From the NCBI GenBank assembly GCA_038230895.1, contig JBBRMJ010000001.1, positions 62,001 through 126,000 on the forward strand: a stretch of DNA of 64,000 nucleotides, given 5' to 3'. The translations under genes were made by a program, and so were the position numbers. Position 1 is the stretch's first letter, and each line of letters opens with the position of its first letter. Source of the stretch: JAJXTN01 sp038230895 (GTDB taxonomy: Bacteria > Patescibacteriota > Saccharimonadia > Saccharimonadales > UBA4665). This document shows positions 35,892 through 44,000 of this stretch, piece after piece. The notes beneath the pieces are model-generated. The model had not been told where the DNA came from. It saw nothing but the letters and a program-made list of their open reading frames with translations, and did no database searches.

Positions 35892-37172
35892 TCAGAGGGG
35901 TCGGTCGACGTAATCTTGGCAAAAGCGTTCAAAAACGGCGTTGGTCCAGCCGAAACCAGTTTGGGAAGGATAGACACCCTTGACTGGTGGCTTTTCGGGA
36001 TTCACGACATTATATTTCTCGAGGAAGACATGCTCGGTATTGAACCATTGCAAGTTGGTCTTCAGCCATTTGGTGGCGATGCGACGAGCATCGGCGTGGT
36101 AGCCGTAGCGCTCCAGAGCTTTGACGACGATGAAATGCAAAGGCGCCCAGCCATTGGGATATGCCCATTGTGTTGGCATACTGCCGAAGACGAATTGGCC
36201 GAGCGGTAAGGCATCTGTCGTCGCCAAACCACCCTTGTTTTCGAAGCGTCGGAGAGCCTTGACTAAGGCGGCAGCTTGTTTGTCATCCACCATACCGGCC
36301 CACATCGGATAATAGGCGGCTAAGCTCGAGATATTCCCGCGCTTTTTCTTGACATAATTGTAGTCGTAATACAGGCCGCGAATACGATCCCACATCAATT
36401 CGTTCATGGTCTTCTTGCGCACTTCGGCGGCGTCTTCCCATTTGCCAGCTTCGCGCTTATCATCGAGGATGCGAGCTGCACGGGCGAAGTCCATTTCGTA
36501 CTTGTAGAGTAAGGCATTGAGGTCCACCGGTAAGAAATTCAAAGCTTTGCGATCGAAGCGTGGCGTCATGTCCCAGCCACTTTCGGCCTCGGCCAGATCG
36601 TGCAAGTAGTTAATGTCATAGTAACGGCTGAGCCCGCGGAAAACCTGGCGCTCATTGGGCTTTTTCTGACCCAACCACACCGTCGCGTACTCCTTCTTGG
36701 CTATCTCAATCGCTGCCTTCAACCACTGTTTGTCCAAATCGTATTGCTGGTAAAGGTCAAAAATAAAGCTCGTCAAGAAGGGTGGTTGGGAACGACCCAT
36801 CAGATAAGTGCGCGAAGCGTTTGGGATGACTTTGAAGCGTTCGAATAAGGCAAAAAGGTCTTCCAAAATGCCGCTGACCAGTTCCTGGTGTTCGGCATCG
36901 AGCAAACCCTGGATCATGAAGTAACTATCCCAGTAATACAGCTCATTGTAGTCAAAGCCCGTTTTAGCACGGTAAGATGGCACCAGATAGGGCTTGGGCA
37001 GCCCCAGGAGGCTCTCATCATCTTTGGGGTGGAAACGTTCGACTTTGGGCCAATACGCAGCGATATAAGCCCGAGCAGCTTCGACATCATGCGTTGTCAA
37101 TGCTTTGTCGGGACGAAACGACAGCTGCAAGGCGTTGCTCAGCAGATCTTTAGCCTTATCGAATGTAGTCAT
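35892..37172 (-). CDS. Trehalase, GH37 family
   Basis: Hydrolyses trehalose to two glucoses by the inverting mechanism. 426 residues without signal peptide, so cytosolic. Family signatures: ELYYWDSYFMIQGL, SRYYDINYLHDLAEAESGWD with the catalytic Asp, QWAYPNGWAPLHF, and the catalytic Glu in VFLEKYNV, then GFGWTNAVFERF. Shorter than E. coli TreF (about 550) mainly at the N-terminus. It would feed glucose to glycolysis; lower-glycolysis genes are at 52.9-56.5 kb. Confidence 0.93.
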   Translation of the reverse strand: MTTFDKAKDLLSNALQLSFRPDKALTTHDVEAARAYIAAYWPKVERFHPKDDESLLGLPKPYLVPSYRAKTGFDYNELYYWDSYFMIQGLLDAEHQELVSGILEDLFALFERFKVIPNASRTYLMGRSQPPFLTSFIFDLYQQYDLDKQWLKAAIEIAKKEYATVWLGQKKPNERQVFRGLSRYYDINYLHDLAEAESGWDMTPRFDRKALNFLPVDLNALLYKYEMDFARAARILDDKREAGKWEDAAEVRKKTMNELMWDRIRGLYYDYNYVKKKRGNISSLAAYYPMWAGMVDDKQAAALVKALRRFENKGGLATTDALPLGQFVFGSMPTQWAYPNGWAPLHFIVVKALERYGYHADARRIATKWLKTNLQWFNTEHVFLEKYNVVNPEKPPVKGVYPSQTGFGWTNAVFERFCQDYVDRPL

Positions 37173-37234
37173 GCTCCTAGATTAGCGGCCCCAGGAGGCC
37201 GGGTCAAGGAAAACGACAAGTCGATAGCCAGATA

Positions 37235-37534
37235 TTAGTTCAAGCCTGCGAGATCGTTGTCCAGCTGATTACTATCAGCGCTGTTGGCGGTTGTTGGATC
37301 GTTGGCGTTGAGAATCTGTTGAGCAGTAGTGAGGTCACTAGCTTTGGCGACATCTGGTGCTGTGCTGACAGTGCTGGCCTTCGTCGAGCTACTGGCTGGC
37401 GCACTACTAAGCGATGCAATTTTAGTGTGGTTAGAAGCAACGCGCAGGCCGATGACGGCTACTATGCCCAAAAAACCTACAATCAGTACTAATTCAATGA
37501 CTGAAAAACCTTGTTGTGAATGTCGAGCTTTCAT
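37235..37534 (-). CDS. Type IV pilin-like protein
   Basis: 99 residues. A short basic leader MKARHSQQG is followed by FSVIELVLIVGFLGIVAVIG, the class III signal with Glu at mature position 5 expected for prepilin-peptidase processing. The C-terminal half is small, Ser/Thr/Ala-rich and lacks the disulfide loop of major pilins, so a minor pilin or pseudopilin is likely. Overlaps the preceding gene by TAATG. Confidence 0.85.
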   Translation of the reverse strand: MKARHSQQGFSVIELVLIVGFLGIVAVIGLRVASNHTKIASLSSAPASSSTKASTVSTAPDVAKASDLTTAQQILNANDPTTANSADSNQLDNDLAGLN

Positions 37535-38208
37535 TAGTTTGTACCTTCCGTCTTGCTAGTCTCTGGCGTCACGACCGATTTTACACCGACTATTAAGTTC
37601 TTAACTGATGTACGGTAATCTTTTAGAGCAGTTATTTCGCTCTTTAGATCAGCTTTGAACGACGTGGCAGCTCCAGCAGGATCAGTCCCGTCACATTTGA
37701 AGTCCGCTTTGTCGGCCTTGACGGCGTCGACAGCAGCCTGTGAAACGACCTTTTGAGCGTCGACAGCTGCAACGAGGGCATCATAGTTAGTCAGCGTGAC
37801 ACCTTTATTAGCGTAGAAAGTTTCGACTCGAGTCGCAATGCTGCTGAAGAGATCAAGCTGCTTCTGACCGCGCTCTGCGATACGACTCATCTTGTCGGTG
37901 ATCGCGCTCTGACGCTTGTCACATATTTTTAACTTCACGCCTTGGAGGTGGTGGTCCCCGGTCTTTTCAGTTTCAGTTTGAGCTGCATCCCCGGTGCCGG
38001 ACTTCTCAGTCTCAGTACTCGTCTCATGGCTGGTGGTGTTCGTACCCTCAGCGACTGTTGCCGTCGTGTGAGTTTCGGTTGTAGTTGAGCCGCTGTGTGA
38101 GCCGCTACCCGAGCCGCTAATGCCACCCTCGGCAAAGACTGGCGCACTCATAAGTATTGCTGACGCCATCGTTGCGGCTATCAGACTTAGATTTGATGTT
38201 TTTCGCAT
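37534..38208 (-). CDS. Exported helical protein, partner of the pilin-like gene
   Basis: 224 residues with a signal peptide ending about residue 26 (APVFAEGG). A Gly/Ser/Thr-rich linker (HSGSTTTETHTTATVAEG) precedes a helical domain with one Cys near each end of its first half (KICDKRQSAITDKMSRIAER; KADFKCDGTDPAG). Translationally coupled to the pilin-like gene. No family recognised; an extracytoplasmic role in pilus or surface assembly is inferred from context only. Confidence 0.7.
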   Translation of the reverse strand: MRKTSNLSLIAATMASAILMSAPVFAEGGISGSGSGSHSGSTTTETHTTATVAEGTNTTSHETSTETEKSGTGDAAQTETEKTGDHHLQGVKLKICDKRQSAITDKMSRIAERGQKQLDLFSSIATRVETFYANKGVTLTNYDALVAAVDAQKVVSQAAVDAVKADKADFKCDGTDPAGAATSFKADLKSEITALKDYRTSVKNLIVGVKSVVTPETSKTEGTN

Positions 38209-38320
38209 ATGTGTTAATTTCCTTTCGTATTAATAAGCTTAAGCCTATTATCAGCAGTAGTCAACAGCGTAAACTAGACGCGAATGAGCTACGCGGTAGC
38301 ACCCTGTAAAGCTTCACTAA

Positions 38321-38347
38321 AGAAAAGACCCCTCCGGAGAGGGGTCT
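38321..38347 (-). terminator. Rho-independent terminator after the RRM gene
   Basis: Nine-bp perfect stem AGACCCCTC/GAGGGGTCT (38326-38347, loop CGGA on the plus strand), followed on the minus strand by TTTTCTTT. Confidence 0.85.
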
Positions 38348-38368
38348 CTGACTGCTAGAACGTAAGGT

Positions 38369-38701
38369 CTAGTAGCGCTGGCGATCGTTGCCACCGTGGT
38401 AACCACCGCCACCTCCGCCACCACCACCGCCGCCGAAGCTGCGGGGTCGCTCTTCACGAGGACGAGCCTCGTTGACCACGATAGCGCGGCCGTCGAGTTC
38501 TTTGCCATTCAGCTGATCAACAGCTGCCTTAGCTTCGTCGTCGTTGGACATTTCTACGAAACCGAAGCCCTTAGAGCGGTTGGTTTCGCGATCGAAAATG
38601 ACGGTTGCTGAAACGACAGTACCCGCACTTGCGAAAAAGTCCTTTAGTTGGTCGTCCGTGGTATTCCAGGACAGTGAGCCAACAAATAGTTTGGTTGCCA
38701 T
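38369..38701 (-). CDS. Gly-rich RRM RNA-binding protein
   Basis: 110 residues: one RNA-recognition motif with RNP-2 KLFVGSLSW and RNP-1 KGFGFVEM, then an Arg/Gly-rich tail. Such small RRM proteins in bacteria act as RNA chaperones, often cold-induced. AAGGAG lies nine bases before the ATG. The long 5' untranslated region and the tail resembling that of the nearby DEAD-box helicase fit a role in RNA remodelling. A strong terminator closes the unit. Confidence 0.92.
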   Translation of the reverse strand: MATKLFVGSLSWNTTDDQLKDFFASAGTVVSATVIFDRETNRSKGFGFVEMSNDDEAKAAVDQLNGKELDGRAIVVNEARPREERPRSFGGGGGGGGGGGYHGGNDRQRY

Positions 38702-38831
38702 ACTTACTTCTTATCTCCTTACGTCTCCGAGGTAATCTGGCAAACCAGTTAGCTGCGCCTCTTGAACCTATGCTTTTAACTTAATTATCTAGAACCTAAC
38801 AAACGTTATTAGCAGCTTTTCTAGTGGTGGC

Positions 38832-38860
38832 AGTATACCATTTTCCCTGTTCCACCACAA
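38832..38860 (-). promoter_or_regulatory. Promoter of the RRM gene
   Basis: TTGTGG (38855-38860) and TATACT (38832-38837) with a 17-nt spacer. The mRNA would carry a ~120-nt leader with a small CTGG-TTTG-CCAG hairpin near 38740-38755; long leaders are usual for cold-shock-type RNA chaperones. Confidence 0.55.
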
Positions 38861-38956
38861 GGGGATTAATATTCCCTTAACAAGGGTCGTCCAACCTACT
38901 TATGCTTGCAAATCCATACAATAGGTCGATAATTCTACACTATTAAGGAGCACATT

Positions 38957-39214
38957 ATGATTAAGGGTTTTGAATATGACGGTTCCGGTGTGGCTTTAGC
39001 CCTAACGGTTGAAGAGGCGTTGCCACGCGCAATGGACATGTTGCAAGGCTTAGAGCTTCGTGAGGGTACTATTTGTGTGGACGCGTTGGTCTGGGGCTTA
39101 CAGGGTCGCATGGTAGGTGTCACTGCCGCTCAAGATACGCTGAGACACCTCAATGCAACCGGCGTGGTTGCTTTCACAGATGAGGGGAACGTGCGATACC
39201 CACCTCTCAGCTAA
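38957..39214 (+). CDS. Hypothetical small protein, 85 aa
   Basis: AAGGAG sits eight bases before the ATG, and the product has a balanced globular composition (MIKGFEYDGSGVALALTVEE; DTLRHLNATGVVAFTDEGNV), so a real gene is likely. No membrane helix and no family recognised. Weak promoter elements (TTGCAA at 38906, GATAAT at 38928) lie upstream. Confidence 0.7.
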   Translation: MIKGFEYDGSGVALALTVEEALPRAMDMLQGLELREGTICVDALVWGLQGRMVGVTAAQDTLRHLNATGVVAFTDEGNVRYPPLS

Positions 39215-39300
39215 ATATTCCGTAATTCACAGACAGAAGTGAGCTAAGTTCGCAAGGGTACCGAAACAAGTTCGGTATGACAGTATTGGGCTATTCTAAA

Positions 39301-40503
39301 TTAGCCCACGAAGGTCAGGGCGTGGCCGATTTTGCCGGCGCGGCCGGCGCGGCCGATGCGGTGGACGTAGTCCTGGTAAGACTGTGGTTGGGTGTAGTTG
39401 ATGACGTGGGTGATATCAGCAACGTCGATACCACGAGCGGCAACATCGGTGGCAACCAAGATTTTGGTCTTGCTGGCCTTGAAGCTGTCGAGGGCACGTT
39501 GGCGTTGACCTTGGGTCTTACCGCCGTGAATGGCGTCAGCTGAGAAACCACGTGCAATCAATTCATTGCTGAGTTTCTCAACGCTGCGTTGGGTTTCATC
39601 GAAAATGATGACTTTAGCGACTTCTTGCTTGATCAGGATGTCCTGTAATTTATCCAGCTTGTCGTAAGGTGACATGTAGCGCACGACGTCTTGGTTGACG
39701 TTTTCGCTACTTTCGCTGGTTTTAACAGAGACAGTTTGTGGATCATGCGAGAAAGTCTGGATCAAATTCTGGACTTTAGGCTCCATGGTAGCTGAGAAGA
39801 AGAATGACTGGCGATCAGCCGCCAAGCCCTTCAGGATGAAGCTGACATCGATGATGAAGCCCATGTCGAGCATGCGGTCGACCTCGTCGAGCACCACGAA
39901 GTTGAATTGCTCCAACTGTAGCGTGCCACGTTCCATGTGGTCCTTGATACGACCTGGAGTGCCGATGACAATTCGGGGGTTACTGCGCAGATCACGCAAT
40001 TGCGGACCCATGCTGGTACCACCGATGAGTAATGCGCCACTGAGGCCACTGCCACGAGCGATACTGCGACATTCGTCTTCGATTTGCTGGGCCAATTCAC
40101 GGGTTGGAGCGACGATCAACACCTTAGACGACGGTTGCGTCATCAAGGCATTTAAGATTGGCAGCGCGAAAGCGGCTGTCTTGCCGGTACCAGTACTGGC
40201 GATGCCGATGACATCTTTGCCAGCTAGGCCAAGTGGGATGGTCTGGTCCTGGATTGGTGACGGAATGGTGTAGCCTTTGGCTGCGATGTTGGCTTTTAGT
40301 AACGCGTCGACCTTGAAGTCGTCAAACGTGTGCACGGCATCGTAGACGGGCATATCTTGAACCGTCGCTTTGCGGACAAAGCGAGCTGGGTCAATGTATT
40401 CGCCACGGCGCTTGTTGCCGCCACTGCGACCGCCACCGCCGCTACGGCCACCACGACCACGGCTATTAGAAGATTTATAAACTGAATATTTGTATGAGGG
40501 CAT
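39301..40503 (-). CDS. DEAD-box RNA helicase (DEVD form)
   Basis: ATP-dependent RNA unwinding. 400 residues: a Gly/Arg-rich N-terminal tail (RGRGGRSGGGGRSGG), Q motif (YTIPSPIQDQTIPL), Walker A in STGTGKTAAFALPIL, motif II as DEVD instead of DEAD, SAT (FFFSATM), and motif VI HRIGRAGRAGK. It ends directly after the core, with no C-terminal extension. The N-terminal RGG tail is unusual, as such tails are normally C-terminal. Convergent with the 85-aa gene. Confidence 0.95.
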   Translation of the reverse strand: MPSYKYSVYKSSNSRGRGGRSGGGGRSGGNKRRGEYIDPARFVRKATVQDMPVYDAVHTFDDFKVDALLKANIAAKGYTIPSPIQDQTIPLGLAGKDVIGIASTGTGKTAAFALPILNALMTQPSSKVLIVAPTRELAQQIEDECRSIARGSGLSGALLIGGTSMGPQLRDLRSNPRIVIGTPGRIKDHMERGTLQLEQFNFVVLDEVDRMLDMGFIIDVSFILKGLAADRQSFFFSATMEPKVQNLIQTFSHDPQTVSVKTSESSENVNQDVVRYMSPYDKLDKLQDILIKQEVAKVIIFDETQRSVEKLSNELIARGFSADAIHGGKTQGQRQRALDSFKASKTKILVATDVAARGIDVADITHVINYTQPQSYQDYVHRIGRAGRAGKIGHALTFVG

Positions 40504-40771
40504 AAAAAGAATCCTTCGCTGCTCTTACTAGATTTTATTAACTCGATTGCTAATGAAGTCGAGGTAATTATCTATGTACAGAACAAACCCGGATTCATCA
40601 AAACAATACTCATACATTAGCACGATATCCCACCAGTGTCAACGGTCGATCTTAAATTGCAGTTTTTGGAATATAATAATGTGCATGCCAATCAGTCCGT
40701 TTTCCAAATCAATTCGCCTTCTTCAGACATACACCAGAAACTCCGAACTTGGAACTAAGGAGATTAGAGTT

Positions 40772-41362
40772 GTGAGCGAAGTTATTACACGCCTTAAGGT
40801 TGAAGCGATGAGATATGCTGACGTGGTCAAACGCAACGATACGCTGCTCATCGCGGATGAAAAGCTTACGGTCATTAGGGAGACAATGACGGACGATAAC
40901 GTTCAGAAACTGCTTACCGAACAAGCAAAATTGGATCCCGGGCTAGATAAATGGCTCAAGTCTGTTGGCGGAAAGATTTCTAAAGTCCAGTCTTCTGAAC
41001 TGAGCACACATGATTTAGACACTCTGGACATCGAAGCAGATGAAAAAGCCAGTGTAATAATGCAACTCCACTCGGATACTGAAATGATTTACCACAATCT
41101 TTGGGCAGCAAAGACTAGGCTGAATCAATTTACTAAGTTTAAAAATTTTAATCCCAGCGGCGTGAGGGACGTAAGAAATCATCTGATTGAGCACACTGAC
41201 AAAGCTAAATCTTACGCCTACATCTATTCGTTCGGAATTGCGACAAAAGGACCAGTTCTTAGGCCAGTTAAACCTGCAGAATCTAAAGCGCCACATGATC
41301 GAGGCCTTCAGACGAATGTTGAAGAGTTTACGAAAGCCTTAGAGAACGTTCTTAGCGGCTAA
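40772..41362 (+). CDS. Hypothetical helical protein, 196 aa
   Basis: GTG start at 40772 chosen because AAGGAG lies nine bases upstream; the frame is open from 40574, but that part has an unlikely composition. The product is mostly alpha-helical and charged (VITRLKVEAMRYADVVKRND; ADEKASVIMQLHSDTEMIYH), followed by a region with SGVRDVRNHLIEHTDKAKSY, which resembles the C-terminal conserved patch of abortive-infection/HEPN-like helical proteins (an R-NxxxH pattern, here RNHLIEH). That similarity is weak. Tail-to-tail with the SRPBCC operon. Confidence 0.6.
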   Translation: MSEVITRLKVEAMRYADVVKRNDTLLIADEKLTVIRETMTDDNVQKLLTEQAKLDPGLDKWLKSVGGKISKVQSSELSTHDLDTLDIEADEKASVIMQLHSDTEMIYHNLWAAKTRLNQFTKFKNFNPSGVRDVRNHLIEHTDKAKSYAYIYSFGIATKGPVLRPVKPAESKAPHDRGLQTNVEEFTKALENVLSG

Positions 41363-41366
41363 GCTC

Positions 41367-41531
41367 TTAGTCGCTGGCCAGATGCCAGAGCTGGCAGTGA
41401 CGACAGACATAGGTTTTGAGTTTGGTGCCGTGTTGGTAGAGGGCGACGGTGGCTGCAGCCTGCGCCTGGCGTTCGGTGTCGAACGCCAGTTTGTCGGCGC
41501 AGGGTAATGCAGGTGAGGTGTCTTCGAGCAT
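41367..41531 (-). CDS. Zinc-ribbon-like microprotein, 54 aa
   Basis: Small ORF starting three bases after the upstream stop. The sequence begins MLEDTSPALPCADKLAFDTE and ends TYVCRHCQLWHLASD. One Cys near residue 11 and the C-x-x-C-x-x-W-H end match a widespread short protein type with a C..(20-35)..Y-x-C-x-x-C-x-x-W-H pattern, probably binding zinc. Last gene of the ArsR-SRPBCC operon. Function unknown. Confidence 0.7.
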   Translation of the reverse strand: MLEDTSPALPCADKLAFDTERQAQAAATVALYQHGTKLKTYVCRHCQLWHLASD

Positions 41532-41534
41532 GGC

Positions 41535-41927
41535 CTAGGCGTCCGGTCCTTCTAGGAGCTCCTGGATAGGACCAAGATAATAGTCTTCCCACCCCTGTTC
41601 TATATCCTTGGATTCTTCATCGGGCACGCCACTATGGACCAACTCGACAAGAGTCTTATCGTGGTCAGTGCTGAACCTAAAACTAACTTTGGATGGCTGC
41701 TTCCAATTATGGCCACTATACCAATCTTGTTCTAGGAGTTGTTTGTCAACAACCTTGGTATTGACACCGTGTATGTCGCCACCCCACAGACTAAACTGAT
41801 TGCCCACCTGAGCGGTCATTTTTGCTGGGCCACCGCCCCACTGGTCGATGATTTCTGGCTCAACAAAGGCGTGCCAAACCAGATCCAATGGGGCGGTCAT
41901 GATGTATGTTTGTTTGATAGTTTTCAT
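41535..41927 (-). CDS. SRPBCC (AHSA1-like) protein
   Basis: 130 residues in a START-like helix-grip fold: TYIMTAPLDLVWHAFVEPEI, WGGDIHGVNTKVVDKQLL, VSFRFSTDHDKTLVELVHSG, and a C-terminal helix GWEDYYLGPIQELLEG. Family members bind hydrophobic ligands in the cavity. In many bacteria such genes sit beside ArsR regulators and YCII proteins, as here; ligand unknown. Confidence 0.9.
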   Translation of the reverse strand: MKTIKQTYIMTAPLDLVWHAFVEPEIIDQWGGGPAKMTAQVGNQFSLWGGDIHGVNTKVVDKQLLEQDWYSGHNWKQPSKVSFRFSTDHDKTLVELVHSGVPDEESKDIEQGWEDYYLGPIQELLEGPDA

Positions 41928-41930
41928 GAG

Positions 41931-42245
41931 CTACATTGCAGGATAGGTCTCGTAGACATCACAGCGGCCAGAGCCGTCGACAACTAAGGGGACCATCTGA
42001 GCGGCCTGGACGGCGTTGTCCATGCTGTCAGCCTTGATGACACTGTAGCCAGTAACATGCTCGCCGGATACATCGGTGACACCGCCTTTGCTGACGCTTT
42101 TGGAGTTGGAGCAAGGGTTGCCCGCATCAACGAGGTTGTCGCCACAGGCTTGCATCCATTCGCCCCAGGCTGCCATAACTTTGGCACCTTCTTCAGGGCT
42201 AGTTGGCATACCGCCACCATAATAAACGAGTAAGTAATTTGCCAT
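41931..42245 (-). CDS. YCII/DGPF-domain protein
   Basis: 104 residues: MANYLLVYYGGG start, KVMAAWGEWMQACGDNLVDA in the middle and GYSVIKADSMDNAVQAAQMV near the end follow the YCII-related ferredoxin-like fold often encoded with SRPBCC proteins and ArsR-family or sigma regulators. Catalytic role not established for the family. It lies between the two SRPBCC genes. Confidence 0.88.
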   Translation of the reverse strand: MANYLLVYYGGGMPTSPEEGAKVMAAWGEWMQACGDNLVDAGNPCSNSKSVSKGGVTDVSGEHVTGYSVIKADSMDNAVQAAQMVPLVVDGSGRCDVYETYPAM

Positions 42246-42255
42246 CGATTTCTCC

Positions 42256-42705
42256 TTATTTAGTAATTAATAGCTCCATGTTCACCATACAGCCCAGCCA
42301 GCCTTCGGCGTGCGCTTGCACCGATTGCGGACTACCGAGGCGATCATGGACGAGCGTGAGTTTGGTACCTTCAGGCACCGGGTCGAGGAGGACGGTGACC
42401 GTGGAGGTATCTTCGGTCGGTGCACCTTCCCATTGCCAACTATAAACCAACTTGTGGGGAGGTTCGAGCTCCTGGAAGATACCATGCACTGTATCGGTTT
42501 TGCCATCATGGCTCATCGCAATTGTGTACGCTCCGCCGACTTTGGCTTCGCCCTCGGCTTTGGTGCTAAAACCCGTCGGTGCTGGTCGATGCCAAATACT
42601 GATTTTCTCTGGGTCGGTCCACAACTCCCATATTTCTTCAGGCGTCGCGCGAAAGACACGCGTGATGGTCAGACTGGTATCGCTGGTTTGTAGTGAAGGT
42701 TCCAT
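42256..42705 (-). CDS. SRPBCC (AHSA1-like) protein
   Basis: 149 residues with the AHSA1 pattern TRVFRATPEEIWELWTDPEK, KISIWHRPAPTGF, a central sheet, SWQWEGAPTEDTSTVTVLLD, and a long C-terminal helix preceded by LTLVHDRLGS. It starts at the stop of the ArsR gene (TAATG), so it is translationally coupled to its likely regulator. Confidence 0.92.
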   Translation of the reverse strand: MEPSLQTSDTSLTITRVFRATPEEIWELWTDPEKISIWHRPAPTGFSTKAEGEAKVGGAYTIAMSHDGKTDTVHGIFQELEPPHKLVYSWQWEGAPTEDTSTVTVLLDPVPEGTKLTLVHDRLGSPQSVQAHAEGWLGCMVNMELLITK

Positions 42706-43037
42706 TAGACTTCTCCATTTTTACGGGTAATAAACACTTCTAGGTCGTCAAGCTGCTGATTCCAGAATTTACGATGAGATTCAATCCATTCCTGAGCGTT
42801 GCTTAAGGTACTTGGCTCAAGACTAACTCGTTGCTCTCGACCGACTTTGCGACGGCTGATGAGTCCAGCCTGTTCCAGGACTTTGACGTGCTTGTGCAGT
42901 AGCGGCAAGCTCATATCGAGTGGCGTGGCCAGTTCAGTCATCGACCGCGGCCCGCTTTGCAACAAAGCTATAATGTCACGCCGCGGTTCACCAGCGAGCG
43001 CTCCAAAAATCTCATTTAGCAGATTTTTGTTAACCAT
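42705..43037 (-). CDS. ArsR-family transcriptional regulator
   Basis: 110 residues from the ATG at 43037; the frame is open to 43148, but that would run into the divergent gene and past the promoter. Winged helix-turn-helix: IFGALAGEPRRDIIALLQSG, MTELATPLDMSLPLLHKHVK (recognition helix), VLEQAGLISRRKVGREQRVS. There is no Cys pair, so it does not look like a classic metal sensor; it is of the type paired with SRPBCC genes. It probably represses its own operon through the palindrome at its start. Confidence 0.92.
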   Translation of the reverse strand: MVNKNLLNEIFGALAGEPRRDIIALLQSGPRSMTELATPLDMSLPLLHKHVKVLEQAGLISRRKVGREQRVSLEPSTLSNAQEWIESHRKFWNQQLDDLEVFITRKNGEV

Positions 43038-43046
43038 GTGGTTAAC
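43029..43046. promoter_or_regulatory. Candidate ArsR operator
   Basis: Perfect 8-bp inverted repeat GTTAACCA-TG-TGGTTAAC. It overlaps the ArsR start codon (43035-43037) and the expected start of transcription, the place for autorepression. Confidence 0.6.
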
Positions 43047-43073
43047 TTTACACTCGCTGATTGTGTCTGTCAA
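43045..43073 (-). promoter_or_regulatory. Promoter of the ArsR-SRPBCC operon
   Basis: TTGACA at 43068-43073 and TAAAGT at 43045-43050, spacer 17. The -10 ends seven bases before the ATG, so the mRNA is likely leaderless. Confidence 0.65.
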
Positions 43074-43122
43074 CATCTCATATAGCTGTAATATCCCAGA
43101 AATATGATATAGTTTATTTTCC

Positions 43123-43926
43123 ATGAGCGAACTCAGTACCATCCGCAATAGCAGAGTATATTACACCACCGATCCCCGTGGCTTTGCCTGCATGGCGCTC
43201 GGTATTGAAGAGAAAATTAGCGACTATGCTGAGGCTGCCAATGTTCTGGCGAATAACGGTTACCATGTTGCTCTGTACCCTTGTGATAGCGACATACTGA
43301 AACAAGGTGATCCGGAGTTGCTCGGTATTCATAGTGATGCGGTTAAAGAACATTTTGGAAATCTGGCTGCCAATGTCGACGAGACGTTTTACTTCGGCTG
43401 CAGCCTCGGTGCTAGTATTGCCCTGCACTTGCAACGTCGTGATAAACGAGCAAAGCCGGGATTGTATGCCACAGCCGGTATTCGACTGTCACGCGCCGTA
43501 TTTAAATCCGAAGGCTTTCGAGGTATGGACATTACTGCAGCATTTGAAAGCAGTATGGGCGTCAATCAAGGTGACGACGCCATCACTCTGGAAGCTGCAG
43601 AGGCACTACTTCAAGTGGCGTGGCAAGATTATGAAATGGATGTGGCTACCCCACCCCTCGCGAACTTTGCAGGCGCGCTTTTAGTCCTTGGAAAAGCCGA
43701 TATGGCGATCGATTACGATGAAGCATTAAGCAGTATGCGAAGCTGGCGTGAGGTTGGCGTGCCGATACAGACCCTGACGCAGCCCAGCTCCGGTCATTTA
43801 GCGACCTTACGCACCGTTCGCAATAACTTCGGCAAGCTATTCGTGGCTTCACAAGATCCTGAAACTTATCGCACAGCATTTGGTGAATTTGAGCTCGAGC
43901 AGTGGGATACCTGCAGAGTTGTATAA
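43123..43926 (+). CDS. Alpha/beta-hydrolase-like protein
   Basis: 267 residues without signal peptide. The elbow-like FYFGCSLGASIALHL (G-C-S-L-G) gives a candidate Ser, GALLVLGKADMAIDYDEALS a candidate acid, and QPSSGHLATL the His; the order fits an alpha/beta hydrolase fold. The strand before the lid is unusual. Divergent from the ArsR gene, sharing an 85-bp intergenic region, so it may respond to the same regulator. Confidence 0.75.
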   Translation: MSELSTIRNSRVYYTTDPRGFACMALGIEEKISDYAEAANVLANNGYHVALYPCDSDILKQGDPELLGIHSDAVKEHFGNLAANVDETFYFGCSLGASIALHLQRRDKRAKPGLYATAGIRLSRAVFKSEGFRGMDITAAFESSMGVNQGDDAITLEAAEALLQVAWQDYEMDVATPPLANFAGALLVLGKADMAIDYDEALSSMRSWREVGVPIQTLTQPSSGHLATLRTVRNNFGKLFVASQDPETYRTAFGEFELEQWDTCRVV

Positions 43927-44000
43927 ATGAACTTGTTAAAGGTTAAACTTATGCTATTATATGAATATATTACGTTTGATGAGTCGAGGATAGCTATAAT

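Noticed and set aside
35700..38830. Shared string AACGTTAT/TCTAGAAC near 35720 and 38790
   Set aside because: Short, AT-rich, differently ordered at the two places; likely chance.
39215..39300. TACCGAA/TTCGGTA hairpin as a terminator
   Set aside because: Seven-bp stem but no T-tract on either strand; it may be a weak convergent stop but is not convincing.
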